Assembly: GCA_014529385.2 (NCBI GenBank)
Contig: CM043967.1
Coordinates: 7,346,501 to 7,410,500 of the forward strand
Direction: 5' to 3'
DNA: 64,000 nucleotides
Source: Adiantum capillus-veneris
Taxonomy: Eukaryota; Streptophyta; Polypodiopsida; Polypodiales; Pteridaceae
Below the pieces are notes generated by a model. That model was not told the origin of the DNA. It saw only the letters and a program-made list of their open reading frames with translations, and searched no databases. Both the position numbers and the translations under genes were made by a program. This document shows, piece by piece, positions 34,034-44,030 of this stretch (position 1 is its first letter; the number at the start of each line of letters is the position of its first letter).

Positions 34034-35304
34034 TACCTTTGCAGACATATTAGTCTGGCATCTAGCTTCAGAGGTATTCTGTGCTGGCAAACCTCTGGAT
34101 CTACACCTTTCAAATCAATATGTTCCCATGCAAATACATCTTTGTATTTTTGGAACATAAGACTGGCTTTTTCCTTCATTTTTGGGTTCAGATGCTTACT
34201 CACCTTGATTAATCGAGGACTTTCTTCAAAACCCAAATTCCACTTCTCAATCTCTTTATCATTTGGGAGCAGCCAATTCAGGCCACCTCCCTTTCTTTTG
34301 GCCAGTGACTCTGCAACATAATCCTTGAATGGATATATTAGTTTGGATTCTCATTCTAAACTTTAGTGACCTCTTTAGTGTGCATTGGTGTATTGGAATC
34401 TGAATATCCCTCTTTGAAGTCAGATGGTTCCTCTGGCCAACCAGTCAACTGAACTGGTCTCTCTCCAGGATTCAATGCAATGAACTAATCTAGAAACTGC
34501 TTTCTCTATTTCTTAGCTTGAGCCTTGTCAAATAACACTGCATTCAAGTCAATTTCAGCTAATGAAAAATGTTCACTGCTACAAGCATCCGTTCAATCTT
34601 CTTAACCCCATATTTTTGGCAAAGTTCCTCAAGTTGAAGTGCTTTCTTCCAGCTTCTGGTGTATTTGTCTGGAGTTGGATTCTCCTACTTGTTCCCTGAA
34701 TGGTTATGGTCTGATTTGCATAGTCATGAATAGTCTACGTCGTCCAAAGCCATGGCCGTTCCAGTAGCATACCATATGCTCCTTGGACATCCAGTACCAC
34801 AAAGCTAGTTTTGAATTTCTCTTTACCCACCCTAATCTGCATATTCTCGATCATACCAGTTGCCTGAACAACTCTATGGTCAGTCATTCTAACCATAAAG
34901 GGTGTTAGCTTTAAATCAGTAATACTAAGCCTTTTCTGAAGATGTGCCCCCATAATATTCACACCTGCCCCTCTATCCAGTATAACACCAGATAGCAGCT
35001 CCCATTATTTCCTAACCTTGTAATCCACCTAGATTACTGGCACCTCATAATCTCTGACAACCAAAAATTCAACTGCTCTAGCATCGGCTTCAGCTTTTCT
35101 CCGTTGTCTTATAAATTGTGCTACTTCAGGCAAATTCTTCCTAATATCATCTAATTTGATTGTCAATTTCTGAATTCGTTCACAGATTTTGACATAGATC
35201 TCTTCTATCTCCTGGTCAAAATTATCATCAAAACTCAAGGAATTAGGACTATCTTCACATTTCCAATCCTCTATTATGGTGTCTGTTACTGAGCCTTGAC
35301 TGAC
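34034..35304 (-). pseudogene. Protease and RT start of element A, inverted copy
   Basis: Minus-strand frames read ICERIQKLTIKLDDI, FIRQRRKAEADARAVEF, then DLKLTPFMVRMTDHRVVQAT and MIENMQIRVGKEKF (34735-34962). Lower down come VSKHLNPKMKEKASLMFQKY KDVFAWEHIDL and the LQRY segment that begins the reverse transcriptase. It is the paralogue of 21300-22093 plus 32869-33300 and shows the uninterrupted site into which B inserted (near 34490). Confidence 0.8.
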
Positions 35305-35339
35305 CATTAGGAAATTTTAGAGGTCATTTGGAGGGCCTT
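35305..35339 (+). repeat. Left terminal inverted repeat of C
   Basis: CATTAGGAAATTTTAGAGGT followed by CATTTGGAGGGCCTT; one mismatch to the complement of 46353-46387. Confidence 0.92.
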
Positions 35340-35622
35340 ATTGAAGAGAGAGAAAAGAAGGCGCAGCCAATGAGCAGCAACCTTACGTAGCGTAGAAATA
35401 CATGGAAAGCACCACAAAAATGAAAGAAAATATTTTAAAATATTGAATTTTGTCCCATTTTCGTAAGGTAACTTCCTACTTTCACAAAGTAGGGCCCACT
35501 GCTAGTAGCCGTCAAGTTCATGACATCTGACTACTGATTGATAGCTAGCTCTCTCCCTTCATTAAAAGATATCCACTACCTTTATGAAAGGCTTTCAAAT
35601 CTCATTCTCCCTCCATTTTACC

Positions 35623-36926
35623 TATGGCTTCGTCTTCTATCCGCCCAAGAAGTTCTAGAGGTTTCTCTACATTGTCCCCAACCAGCCTCACCCCATTAGT
35701 GTGCCAAGAAGACCATGTAGTAGCATAAGCACTATCTCAATCTCAAACTCTCTCACTACAGATAATAGGTGGCAAGAGCAGAGGATAAGAAAAGGTTCTT
35801 GGGTTCTTATGCCAGCCAAGAAGGAGAAAAAGCTCGAAAGCAACAAACATATTTCGTTTTGCATGGAAAGCAAGATTTCTGGATTTCAAAGTTGAGGTCG
35901 GTAAGAAGACTATGAAAGAAGTCTTTGTTCAACATGTTTTCACTCACTCTGATGTGACTGCTAATGGCGGTGATGTCTCCATGGTGCATAATCCACGGTG
36001 CAACTGTAAGTTAATTATTTATCACTCCTCTATAAATGCTATCTTAATTTCAAATGAGAATCTGTTTTTTCTTCTCTTATCACAGGTATATAATTAGGTA
36101 ATACATATGTTTTTATTTATTTCTATTCTATTACATTCACACATGTTTATCCTTCGTCATATGAGGAATGGGAGTAATTGGAGTGCATTATAGGTCTCAT
36201 CTCTGTGACCCATGCTCATATTGGAGTCTTGCAATATGCTGGCAGAACTAGCAAAAGCTTGGCAGACGAGGGTATTTTCTTCTATGACCATTTCTACCAA
36301 CTCAATCAAAGGAATCAGAGAGGAGTGTTGGTGAAGGTTCCACTACCAACCAACTGGAACTCCGTGGATTGGCCCGTTCCCGACACAACAATGAGTGAGG
36401 CATTGAGGAGCAAGCTCTATAGGGATGTTTAGAGGTCTCTCTGAAACTCTGTACCCACTAAATTGGTGAAACTTGCAAATTTTTGTCCTCTTGGTCTCTT
36501 TCTTGAGTTATTTCATACCTACTAAGTACATGTTGCTAAAACAATGTTGTTCTGCAAATCATTTGATTCCCTCTTGTGTGATAAGCTTCTTGATCGAGGG
36601 TGGTATGTGAAAGAAACAGATGGCATATGTTGCGAGATTGCCCTTGACACTGTCATTGTCAAGTAAATATGCTTGCGACACAGACATTACTAATCTCCTT
36701 TTGGTACAAGCGTTCTCACATTGTTGAATGTTTCTATGTGCCTATGGATCAAGAGGCAGCAAGTTTGGCAAACAATGTTGTCATAGACGTGGAAGTGGTG
36801 GACAAAGACCTAAATCTTATGACAGTAATTACAATAAGGCAGCAATGCAATCTGTTGCAACTTCGACATGACATAGTGGAGGAGACTGCCGACATTGACT
36901 CCGTAAAATTTTCTTTCTTTTGCTGA
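35623..36926 (+). pseudogene. Unrecognised plus-strand gene of element C
   Basis: A start MASSSIRPRSSRGFSTLS at 35623 lies about 320 bp inside the left end; a TAG follows 33 codons later. Frames then read QHVFTHSDVTANGGDVSMVH NPRCNC up to a GT donor near 36007. The next block (36178-36432) reads IGVLQYAGRTSKSLADEGIF FYDHFYQLNQRNQ and ends ALRSKLYRDV. A further block near 36560 reads LLDRGWYVKETDGICCEIAL. I recognise no domain. The transposase gene at the other end also begins MASSS about 350 bp inside its terminus, so the two genes read inward symmetrically. Confidence 0.4.
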
Positions 36927-37081
36927 ATAGATGAAGAGTAATGCAACGAAGGGAGAAGCATTTTTTTATGTGGAGATCTCTCTGGCCGTATTCAAATTGT
37001 GCCCATGTAATCATCTATGAATGGCTTCAATGAAAGTAACATTTTTGACTAGTTTAATCTTAATATCAAGTGTTTGCTCAA

Positions 37082-37213
<132 letters not shown>

Positions 37214-37247
37214 ATTCAAAACACATAGAGAGATAGACAGTATCAAT

Positions 37248-37835
37248 TTAAGGTATAATCAATGAATTACTAAGTACATTTGTAAGTACAAATTCTGACG
37301 TGCTCAATGGGCTTAAGTACATTGCTTGCAGGTATGGGACCAAAATGTCCTCTAGGTAAAAATCGTGAAGATGCCCTTCAAACAAAGGTGGGGATATAGT
37401 AGTGCCGGATGGATTAAGTAAACCCTTATGTGGTGTGTCATCAATCAACAAAGTGTTGAAAGCATCATAAGGTACATTGATCTGCTCAAAGGGCTTGTAG
37501 AAAAGTGGTACATTAGCTTTAGTTGGGTGGAAATGTCCCGCAATCGTATTACAATTTCTTTGACTATACACAAAATAAAAAGCCAATCGTTGAATTTTAG
37601 CCAAATTACAAACTATGGAAACAAGGGGATTCAGGTTATGGACCTGCATTGAAGACCAGATAGCCACCCTAAACCTTGGAATCAAAAAAATAAAAAATTC
37701 CTTTGTGCCTGGTCGAATTAATACTTTGACATTTCCCAAGCGAAAACTACGTAAATTCGAGAACTCTGTATGTACACTGTATGGTTGTTGTAGCAGTAGC
37801 AATCCATTGAGATCCAAGATAATCAATCTCTGCAA
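37248..37835 (-). CDS. FCP1/NIF-like HAD phosphatase domain (C-encoded)
   Basis: An intact 195-codon minus-strand frame. Residues 5-11 read IILDLNGLL, the HAD motif I, with Asn at the second catalytic position (DxN instead of DxD). VLIRPGTKEFFIFLIPRFRV AIWSSM follows (RPG and the motif II Ser/Thr region), then KPFEQINV and FNTLLIDDTPHKGLLNPSGT, the motif III/IV DD signature of FCP1/SCP-type phosphatases, and HDFYLEDILVPYLQAM. A plant HAD subgroup with DLNGLL exists, so the Asn may be ancestral. FCP1-type enzymes dephosphorylate phosphoserine proteins such as the RNA polymerase II tail. The start is uncertain because splicing from the upstream block (38154-38495) is likely; the domain is the most intact coding sequence in C. 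Confidence 0.78.
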   Translation of the reverse strand: MQRLIILDLNGLLLLQQPYSVHTEFSNLRSFRLGNVKVLIRPGTKEFFIFLIPRFRVAIWSSMQVHNLNPLVSIVCNLAKIQRLAFYFVYSQRNCNTIAGHFHPTKANVPLFYKPFEQINVPYDAFNTLLIDDTPHKGLLNPSGTTISPPLFEGHLHDFYLEDILVPYLQAMYLSPLSTSEFVLTNVLSNSLIIP

Positions 37836-37859
37836 TCATTGTGTGCATACATATAAGTA

Positions 37860-38528
37860 GTTAGAAACAAAAAAGAATTTATTATTTAAGTACAATGGAT
37901 ATTACCAGAACAACCATATCTACTTGAAGCAAGAGTCCATATGGTCATTTCTAATGTTGACATTTTGTTATTGAGTGTTGATGTTTCCTTGTGTATTGCC
38001 AAGGGTATCCACCTCTTGTGCTTGTGTAGTACATGACTCTTGTGTTTCCATGGCCGAATGGTTAACCTGCTCTATGGTCTGTTCCTAGTCTTGATTTGCA
38101 ATATTGGCCTCCTCCCCTAGCACTCCCTTATCCTCCTCTGCTTCGCCTAGAACCTATGTTGCATTCTTCGTCTCCGAGGAGCATTTTACATATGTATTTT
38201 TAGGGGCTTGGTCTACTTCACATTGCTCAACCCCAACTTTGGATTCAGCCGCTCCAACTGCAAAGTTTACCGGTGTCTTTTCCTCTAATATGGGGTCAGT
38301 TTGAGGAATTTGGTTTAGGGTGTTGGAAACTGGCTTGACTACCTCTTCACCGGTCATTGTTAAAGCTATAATATGGTCGTCGACAAAACTGTCTTCTGCA
38401 TCTAAAATTCTTGGGGTTGAAAAAGATAGTAGATGTTGAATCATTGAAGCGGGGTAAATTTGTAAATATTCTAATGTAATAATTTTCCAAAGCATTCTAC
38501 AAAATTAGGTTAACTTGTGGTCAATACT
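37860..38528 (-). pseudogene. Linker exons between the Ulp1-like and FCP1-like blocks
   Basis: The minus-strand frame 38495-38154 reads MLWKIITLEYLQIYPASMIQ HLLSFSTP then an acidic, Asp/Glu/Thr-rich segment ending KCSSETKNAT. No domain is recognised. It has the composition of a disordered linker, and its position suggests it joins the peptidase-like and phosphatase-like parts in one transcript. A stop follows near 38154. Confidence 0.35.
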
Positions 38529-39049
38529 TTAATTAATAATAGCATTAATGTTGGACCATACCATTACAAGGAAATACCTTTGACATAAATGGATGAAGAG
38601 CAAAAAAACTCTGGAGTATATACTCTGCATGGAGAAGACATCTCCAACCGTAGGAATTTGGATCTGTCTGATTAGGCACTTTGACAGCTTTAAAGGTGGA
38701 CTTATACAGTTCATGATTTCCACAGAGTTTTCCATAGACATGAAGTAATCTTTTTATGCATCTGTTAACAGTGAAGGTTATTTATTATTAACAATATTCA
38801 GGTCATCAACCATTCCCGAATAAACACTAAAGATTTTATCAACACTTACACTCTTATCTCTGAATGTGTTGCTTGTATGGAGTTGATAGTCCATACCACT
38901 TGTTTGTCCAATTCTATACATACAAGGCTCCAATGATTTGCTAATTCGTATGGCAACACCAGTGTTGTCACTTGGAGCATTGGACAATGTACAAACCATC
39001 TCTCCAATGTGCCATGTGGGATGTTCTTTATTCGGAGTGGCACAGACAT
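38529..39049 (-). pseudogene. Ulp1/C48-like cysteine peptidase domain, catalytic residues lost
   Basis: The minus strand at 39049-38846 reads ATTLVLPYELANHWSLVCIE LDKQVVWTINSI (approximately), matching the Ulp1 HW(S/A)L strand with the catalytic His, followed by a segment where the consensus is DSL but this copy has NSI. Downstream (about 38690-38590) another frame reads NQTDPNSYGWRCLLHAEYIL, matching the oxyanion Gln and the catalytic (D/N)CG motif, but with Tyr at the Cys position. Ulp1-type domains are frequent passengers in plant CACTA and MULE elements, where they cleave SUMO-like conjugates. With Asp to Asn and Cys to Tyr, this copy should be inactive. Frames are also split by a probable intron or shift between the blocks. 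Confidence 0.62.
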
Positions 39050-39184
39050 TTGTGGATCTAAAATATAAATTTCATTTTGGGTTTCTTGAGGGAGTTGGCT
39101 CCCTATTAAGCTACAATCACAAACAAGGATTTAATTAGAGGCCAAGTACCAACAAAGAAAGATCTTAAAGGTAGAGATGAGCAC

Positions 39185-39484
39185 TTATTTTAGGCATACA
39201 TAAATAATAGAGTCGGTAATTTGTGCATTTGGATCTTTCAATATCCCAATATCAACAGAGTCCAATGCTAATTGCCTACTGCCATTAGCAAGGGGAATGC
39301 TTGCTAACAGTCCCTCTATCATGGAGTGCAATACATCATTGTTTCTTTCATTTAGCTCTGTGGTAACTTGCCCATAAGTTCTCCTCTGGGCCTCTTCGTC
39401 AGCAGTAGCAGACTGTATACTCTTTAACTTCTCTTCTTCAGAGTGTTGTCTTTCTTCTTGCTTAGCTTTGGCTCTTGTGTTCAC
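39185..39484 (-). pseudogene. Charged helical linker between H3-like and Ulp1-like blocks
   Basis: NTRAKAKQEERQHSEEEKLK SIQSATADEEAQRR then HSMIEGLLASIPLANGSRQL. Strongly charged and probably coiled-coil. No domain recognised. It is collinear with the flanking blocks on the minus strand. Confidence 0.4.
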
Positions 39485-39520
39485 CTTATGAGTAACCTCA
39501 TGAATTTTAACCCCTTGAAC

Positions 39521-40017
39521 TCAGCGGGCTGGTGGTATTAGCAGTATATCTTTCATTTTGGGATCAATAAACTCATTAGGGATAAGGAGCTTATCGTATC
39601 TCCAGCGCACTCTCTTAAGAGTCTCACTGTCCTTCTCCATTATTGTCAAACGGTGAGCATGAGCAGCAACAATAGTAATATCATTAAAATACTCCAAGAG
39701 AAAATCTTCTGCTGCTTCTTGAAGACACAGCAGGGCAACTGCTTTCCACCTCATTGTACGAGCACATGCTTACTCACAGATTTGTCTCACTGCTCTTTAA
39801 AAAGGAAGTTTGGGGACACACATCTCAATATATTTTTGAGCTTTCCTGATCTCCCTAAATAAACCCATGTTTCCTTAAATATTCTTATTCTTGGGCCCTT
39901 CAATATCTTCATTAGTTTACTTGAAGTTTTCTTCTTATTGGCAGACCTTCCACATGCTTTCTTTGCAATCCCTGGTCCTTTCCCTGCCTTCCTTGCTGCT
40001 ACCTTGGTTCTTGCCAT
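39521..40017 (-). pseudogene. Histone H3-like gene captured in element C
   Basis: The ATG at 40017 opens [16 protein letters not shown], matching the H3 tail MARTK.TARK. After a frame change near 39855, the minus strand reads REIRKAQKYIEMCVPKLPF, a TAA stop, RAVRQICE, against H3 REIRKYQKSTELLIRKLPF Q RLVREIAQ. After another stop it reads RWKAVALLCLQEAAEDFLLE YF, then AAHAHRLTIMEKDSETLKRV, against H3 [20 protein letters not shown] LF and [20 protein letters not shown]. The whole H3 fold is covered. The alpha-N/loop regions are divergent from canonical H3. The frame continues past the fold (IPNEFIDPKMKDILL) toward the linker at 39484, suggesting a fusion protein. A GA tract precedes the ATG. 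Two stops and a frameshift disable it. Confidence 0.78.
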
Positions 40018-40023
40018 TACACT

Positions 40024-40129
<106 letters not shown>

Positions 40130-40193
40130 GGGATCGCAGTGCGCGGGCTCAGATTTGACATGGGCTAATAGCCTATTGCGTGTCGTGATCCAC
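40130..40193. repeat. Hairpin module 1 (64 bp)
   Basis: Inverted ends GGGATCGCAGTGCGC and TGTCGTGATCCAC around a variable core. Confidence 0.8.
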
Positions 40194-40219
40194 AAGGGGA
40201 ATCTCTCTCTCTCTCTTCG

Positions 40220-40313
<94 letters not shown>

Positions 40314-40341
40314 ATCCCTATCTCTCTCACTCCGTTTTTCT

Positions 40342-40405
40342 GGGATCACAGCGCGCGGGCTCAGATTTGACAAGGGGTAATAGCCTACTGCACGTCGTGA
40401 TCCAC
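40342..40405. repeat. Hairpin module 2 (64 bp)
   Basis: Inverted ends GGGATCACAGCGCGC and CACGTCGTGATCCAC; core similar to module 1. Confidence 0.8.
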
Positions 40406-40480
40406 AAGGGGAATCTCTCTCTCTCTCTCTCTCATTGTCTCTCTCTCACACTCTTTCTCTCTCCCCCTCTCTCCCTATCT

Positions 40481-40590
<110 letters not shown>

Positions 40591-41282
40591 AAATCAAGTG
40601 TGCATTTGTTACTATAAATGTACACATATTTTTAGGTAGTTAAAAATCACTTTTTTGGTCGTACCGCCCATTAAATGCATGTCCTTGTAACATGCGTTCA
40701 ATATATGCGACTCGCATCGTTAAAAATGCCAACGGTAATATCTATTATTGCATGAAAAGGGGAGAGGACAGAGATAGAGAGAGAATAATGAGAGAGAGAG
40801 AGAGGAAGATAGAGAGAAGGAGGGAGAGAAAGAGAGATTACCTGGTGTGCACAAGCTAGTTATAGACCTCGAAAGAGACGGAGACAAAGCCTTGAGAGAC
40901 AGAGAGAGAAAGTGAGGAAGGGAAAAAGAGACACCTAAGAAGGCCTCTGCCTCCTTCAAGGTGCAGAAATCAGAAGCTTGAAGACTCCAAACTACATTCC
41001 CAGTCCAAAACCTCTACTCCAACAACAATGTCTAGTCCTGGCAAAGGTAAAGCCAATCCCTTCAGTTTTACTATGTCCTTAGTTTAATTGTGTTTTGTGA
41101 GTGTGCTTCAAAATGTAAAAGATCATTTCACCTTTCAAATTCCATATTTCGATCATGGCACTCCAGTTAAGTTATGAAGATGAGTTTACATACTCCGCGT
41201 GCAGTTATCCTCTTCTAATATTTACAAAGGGATTTTTTGTATAATAATATTGTAGGTATTTCAATGCATCAAAGCCTGCAAA

Positions 41283-41347
41283 GTGGATCACGGCACGTCG
41301 GCAGTGTTTTTAACATTAATTTACATACTTCGCGCGCCGTGATTCTC
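41283..41347. repeat. Hairpin module 3 (65 bp)
   Basis: Inverted ends GTGGATCACGGCACG and CGCGCCGTGATTCTC, inside intron 1 of the plus-strand gene. Confidence 0.8.
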
Positions 41348-41431
41348 TTTTGACTTTGTACATAGTAATCTTCTCAAAGTACAATTGATTTGATGTATTT
41401 GTAGCTATTCTATTTTCTAAAAGCCGACTAA

Positions 41432-41496
41432 GTGGATCACTGGGCGCCTATAGCTCTATGGATATATGTTTATGTACTCTTCACGCCGTGATCCAC
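41432..41496. repeat. Hairpin module 4 (65 bp)
   Basis: Inverted ends GTGGATCACTGGGCG and CACGCCGTGATCCAC, inside intron 1 of the plus-strand gene. Confidence 0.8.
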
Positions 41497-43048
41497 TTGT
41501 ATGGCTTTTACTCCTCACATATATAACCCAGTTTTGCCTAGTTTTGCATTTAATCCATAGTAATCATCTTATTTTATTGACTACATGGTTAGTTGGTAAC
41601 AATTGTGAGATACCTAATTATAGTTTGTTCAAAACTTATATGATCATTTGGTGCTCTTCTTTTTGTATATACTCATTGAAACTTATATTTGTGAACTTCT
41701 AAAATAAATGACAGGTTTAAGATCACATAGGAGGAAGAGGCAAAAAATTGATCCCGAGCGCATTGTTGGCCAAGGAAACTTTCCAAGAAGACTGTCGGAG
41801 CTGTTAAAAACATCAATGAAGAGGAATGTAGACTTCATAGAACCCATTGATATAACTGCTGCAGAGCCTGCCGGTAGTTTGGAGGAGCCTGATACTGACT
41901 CATTTGTAGAATTGGAGTTCCCTTCTACTCCAAAATTTACTGTACCCAACTCACTTAAGAGGGAAGTGGATTTTTCAACACCTACTTTGCAGAGTGCCAA
42001 TGTATTGCAACAATCCAAAAGAAAAAAGAGATAGTTATTTATGAAGACCCTACAGTGATTGATGAAAGGCTTTTAGATTTTGCAGTTACTTCTGGGGCTG
42101 ATGATAAGTTTGATTTGGTCTCCTGCATGTTTAATTCTCCATTTAATCTTGATGTGTTTATAGCTGAACAGAGTCAACACTTGCAGCTGGAACGAGAGAA
42201 GTTTGATCTTCACACTCAAGAGGGCAGGGTTATTTGTTGGTGAAATGGTGGTAGTCCATTTAAAGGACTGTGATCCTAAAAGATAGTCTTACAAGAAGTA
42301 TAATCAGTTGCCTCTTATGTACAGGCCCCATTGGTGTAGCTTACATGATCGAGAGTGCAAGCTGATTCAAGAGTCCTTTGGATTTCTAATATTTTTAAAT
42401 GGATTATTCACAAGTCTTATGAAAGATCCTAAGGAGGTCATGGAGGAACAAGATTTACCAATAGATGAAAAAGAGGAAAAGAATGAGGAATATATTGAAG
42501 TGACAGAGATAGAGGAGTCCATTGATCTTGAAGAAGAAGCAAAAGAGGTGAAACGAAGCAATCTTCTCTCAGTGAAAACCTCAGATATTAAGCTACCTCT
42601 AGATGTGTCAGGTTTCAATGAGCGGCAAGCCACCTTAATGCTACCAGGAGTGCCAGAGTTTAAATTTGGAGATAGGTCGTACATTTCCCTCCATGATATA
42701 CAAAGTATTTTTATTTGCAGGAGGACTTTGCACTGGCCACTATTTCCAAGTATCGGGAGGAGAGGAATGGATTTGTTTCAGATGACAGTAGTGATGACGA
42801 GGCAATGGAGATCTCCAGTAACCCACTGGAATGCCTTAAACTCTGCTTTGAAAAGGCAGAAAAGTATACAAAAACCCTTCCTGATGAAGCCACATTTCAA
42901 GCTATTCGAAATAATCTTAAGCCATCAACTAGTAAACAGGATATGGAGGATTGGTTTAAGCAACCAGCGCAGAAGTCAACCGGATCAGTTAACCTATGGA
43001 AGGATGAGCTTTTTTTCCAAGATGAGAGTTTCATGGTATAAAATCCTG

Positions 43049-43074
43049 CCCCCCCCCCCCCCCCCCCCCCCCCC
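43049..43074. repeat. Poly-C run (~26 bp)
   Basis: Followed by CTCTCTG and a short CA stretch; lies in the probable last intron of the plus-strand gene. Confidence 0.9.
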
Positions 43075-43417
43075 TCTCTGTCTGTCTCTCTTTCTCTCAC
43101 ATACACAAACACTTCTTTTGTTTACAGTTATGGATTGCTGAAAAGGACGACTTTCTTCGTCTCGTCAAAGAAGACAGTTCCGTGGTAGGGATGCAGCTCT
43201 AGGACAATATCTTCCTAGTTTATGTGAGGCACCCATCCTAATCTTCCACAATGGAATGTCACAAGAGGGGAATACTGCAACCTATCCTTTCAAGACATTA
43301 TATTGCTTCTTAGGTGGTCCCATGTTGCCACAAAATGCTAACAAAGTAATCCTCGTTGACAAGGTTTTTGGGAGAGAATGTTTTGGTTACTCACAGGATA
43401 TACTGGGGGCTTCAAGG

Positions 43418-44030
43418 TTCTGTTTAAACTTGATGAGATTATCCTGCAACCAATCATCATTCTCACACATTTGGAATAATATGTCAATGGAACGCCACAC
43501 ATCACCCTTTGGATTGCGAGTTGTTGTCTCTTGGTCTTTCACTGCTAAATGAAGTTTTTTCCAGTGCATATACTCAGCTTTGCTAATGTAGGTATAGCGA
43601 TATACTCTCCATGCCCTGGGTGTTCCATCTACCTGGATTCCCATACCTTTGGATGAAGTATGGCAAATGATTAAAAATAATGTGTTGCAAAAGAAGAAGT
43701 TTATTTAGAAATTTAAACACACACTATATGAGACTATATATGAGGCGCTTTGAATGTACCATGTAATGAGTGATTTGAGTGTCAGTCCATGCTATCTTGA
43801 ACGATTTTTTCAGTAGTAGCTGAAGGTTCTGTTTAAACTTGCTGAGATTATCCTGCAACCAATTATCATTCTCACACATTTGAAATAATATTTCAATGGA
43901 ACGCCACACATCACCCTTTGCATTCTGAGTTGTTGTCTCTTGGTCTTTCACTGCTAAATGAAGTTTTTTCCAATGCATATACTCAACTTTGCTAATGTAG
44001 GTAGAGTGATATACTCTCTCTCGCTTTGTT
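43418..44030 (-). repeat. Duplicated exon block of the C transposase gene
   Basis: About 200 bp at 43418-43615 is repeated at 43826-44030. Both encode, on the minus strand, YMHWKKLHLAVKDQETTT then KGDVWRSI and LFQMCEND. The copies differ at about 5-8 percent of positions. The upstream (right) copy is collinear with the transposase frame; the other is probably a later duplication. Confidence 0.88.

Larger units (their letters stand above)
41028..43200 (+). pseudogene. Unrecognised plus-strand gene of element C with basic N-terminus
   Basis: Exon 1 is 19 bases (41028-41046, MSSPGK and a split Gly codon, donor GTAAAG). The acceptor GACAG ends at 41714, and the frame continues LRSHRRKRQKIDPERIVGQG NFPRRLSELLKT. 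A basic, NLS-like start is followed by acidic sequence. A one-base shift in an A/G run near 42025 leads to KEIVIYEDPTVIDERLLDF, and another near 42230 to LFVGEMVVVHLKD. A Glu-rich block (42440-42560), a second exon from about 42721 (EDFALATISKYREERNGFVS) and LWIAEKDDFLRLVKEDSSVV (43129-43190) follow. I recognise no domain. It may be the element's DNA-binding accessory protein, by analogy with TnpA-type genes; this is inference. Confidence 0.5.
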
